The notes under the pieces are model-generated. The model did not search any database and was not told where the DNA came from. It worked only from the letters and a program-made list of their open reading frames with translations. A DNA stretch of 64,000 bases from Isoetes taiwanensis (taxonomy: Eukaryota; Streptophyta; Lycopodiopsida; Isoetales; Isoetaceae): contig JAJEKV010000002.1 in NCBI GenBank assembly GCA_021234155.1, positions 12,875,798-12,939,797 of the forward strand, in the 5' to 3' direction. The position numbers were made by a program, and so were the translations under genes. Below, piece by piece: positions 62,200 through 64,000 of the stretch (within the stretch, counting starts at the first letter, position 1; each line of letters starts with the position of its first letter).

Positions 62200-64000
62200 A
62201 CAGCGCTGAGTAAATTGCCTCCGGTGGATTTCTAATGCGTGCGGGGAGGTGGATTGAGATATCGTCCGTGCGCTTCGGCAAGCGAGGAGCGGGCAGAATG
62301 CGGTAATCCCATGGCTATGTCCTAACCCCAGAAAGAGACATATGATCTTATGATTGCCAGATCAGCGAGGGTAGGCCTCCCTACCGCTAGACATCAAGAT
62401 CCTGGAACTTCGGATTTTCCTCACGCTTTTCCGCAGAGGCTGAAGCGGCCCGGAAGTTGTTCAGGAGTGGGATAGATATGAGGATGGTGGGGCTTGATCT
62501 GGCTGAGGGCTATGTATGCGTGGGTGATGTTTCCTATTTGCATAAGGTGGGATCAGCATCATAGCGTGTGCATGGGTGGAGGATTGGAACCAATGTAGTG
62601 GCGCCGCCACATTGCGATAAGCCCAACGCATGAAAGCCTTGAGACCACTGGCGGAACAAGATCATAGTGGGAGATAAACGCGATGGCGCGGGATCCGTGG
62701 AATATAATGAACCGGTGCTTTGCGGGTGTCGCGGTGGCAAAAGGTTAGCATGACAAGGGCGATCAACTTCCCACTCAACATGAAATTTGTAGCATCGGCC
62801 CGATTGACATCGGGGAATGGGAGAGGTGCGGAGTGCGGGGCTGGCGTAGATCGCGTACACACCCACTACGCGCGCCGGTGAAGCGGTCGGCCGGATGAGG
62901 GTGGGCGATTTTTGCACCCTTAGGTGGAAGGAACCCGGCCTTGAGCCCTGGCACTTCTGCTTGGCGGTCTGGGGAGTCATAGAGCGTGGGGCACATATAG
63001 GCTTCGCCTGATGCGGCGGAATGGCCATGCAGGGTGTCTGCTTGAACACGGATTCGCAGCGGCTTTGTGCGTGGGGCGTCCCTTCGAAGCGCCCGAGCTA
63101 TGAGGTCTCTGATTCACCCTAATACGATAGAAGAGAGCGTGCAATTAATGAGAGCGTGAACAACACAAAGAAATTTTGTGTGGGACAAGCGAGAGCCTTT
63201 GGGTCCCATGCTGAGGGGAGGAAGACCCGCCGCTGATTGAAGCGCGCTCGCATATCGGTTTAGCGTAGCGGGAGGATGTGTGGCGTCACCGCAACAAATA
63301 TCGAATGTTTGGTGAGCACATGTCATATCTAAGTTCTTGTATTATGCTTGTAAATAATACGCTCACTCCACTTACTTAACAACCGAGCGTGACTATGTTT
63401 GGTGATTGGCATGCTGGCCAGAAGCTGGGGCGGCTTGAGAACATAGAGGCCGGGAGGCGCCACTGCAACATCAGCTCATCCCACTCGCCCTGGCGCACAT
63501 TTATCTGGCATCGCCGGGTAGGTTTTGCGTCCGTGATCCTGCTTTGAGCCTCACAGCACCGTATAGAGGGTGCACCACCCCGTATGCCTAGCGTCTTGAG
63601 GCGAGCGTATCCACTTTTCCGGCACTTGTGGTATCTTACATAGGCCCCGTCACTTACGAGGCATGTAGCCTTTGCATACGAGACGGCCAGATCTGGATGC
63701 AACCGCGCTGTCTCATGGTAGCCGCGGTACGTGGCTCTTGCCATTTGCTCTGGCGACACATGTCGTGAGAGGTCAGCGGCGCTCCCTCTCCTCATCCCGT
63801 GAGAGGGGATTGTCGATGGGTCATTCTGGGGCGGCCAGCGTTCCCTGTAGCCACCACATATCTGTGATATGCGTTATGGTGCCAATGGACCCATCCTTAG
63901 TCGGACACACTTTGACGTTGACGTAGTTTGGCGAACATGTAGAGACATCGAGTGCATCCACGGTACCAATAAGTGGCGGACTATAGCAATACGTAGCGCA
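62200..64000. other. GC-richer terminal segment with two longer minus-strand frames
   Basis: Base composition rises visibly compared with the preceding 4 kb. Minus-strand frames of 172 codons (63049-62534) and 140 codons (63795-63376, starting MRRGSAADLSRHVSPEQMAR) are open, with other frames overlapping on the plus strand. No domain is recognised. Long frames are expected by chance in GC-richer sequence and there is no mirror to test them. A gene, a GC-rich transposable element or both are possible. Confidence 0.3.

Noticed and set aside
1-64000. CRISPR array, phage, operon or defence system
   Set aside because: No regular repeat-spacer pattern, no long frames, no recognisable bacterial proteins; the sequence style is eukaryotic.

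Overview
The window looks like nuclear DNA of a eukaryote, most likely a land plant. It is AT-rich and has long gene-poor stretches, no operon-like packing and no open frame above about 240 codons. Coding-like segments are broken up by intron-like gaps, and the one recognisable protein motif is the FAD-binding start of a HOTHEAD-type GMC oxidoreductase, a family typical of land plants. I see no rRNA, CRISPR array, bacterial gene or intact transposase, and no convincing tRNA.

The dominant feature is a giant inverted repeat. Positions 1-27800 read forward, a 111-base turn follows (27801-27911), and 27912-55078 is the reverse complement of the left arm, base order preserved throughout. The arms differ by small indels, homopolymer lengths and short GC-rich words present in one arm only. 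The right arm is about 630 bases shorter, and the lag builds up gradually. The simplest reading is one uncorrected long read (or a contig made from one) that runs down one strand and back up the other. A real genomic palindrome is possible but less likely. Every left-arm feature therefore has a mirror copy on the opposite strand, and the two should be read as two noisy readings of one locus.

Layout in left-arm orientation: module A, a direct repeat (1-605 truncated, 7790-9025 full); a possible coding fragment near 6.2 kb; an unrecognised multi-exon gene-like region (about 9.5-12.9 kb, plus strand); a minisatellite at 13.1 kb; minus-strand coding-like fragments at 14.2-16.1 kb; the GMC oxidoreductase N-terminus at 17.2-17.5 kb (minus); a second unrecognised gene-like region (19.5-21.7 kb, plus); a promoter-like block at 23.0-23.4 kb; tandem and hairpin repeats at 24.6-26.3 kb; and a charged open frame just before the turn.

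From 55079 to the end, the right arm continues past the left edge of the window. It holds a second module A end, then a rearranged paralogue of the 9.5-11 kb gene-like region with a tandem duplication of about 0.81 kb, then sequence seen nowhere else here, ending in a GC-richer segment (about 62.2-64 kb). Frames are so often interrupted, in different places in the two arms, that exact exon limits and full products cannot be given. I found no evidence for a new multi-gene system. The most notable local structures are a family of short hairpins bounded by GTCTCAC/GTGAGAC and the nested duplications around module A.
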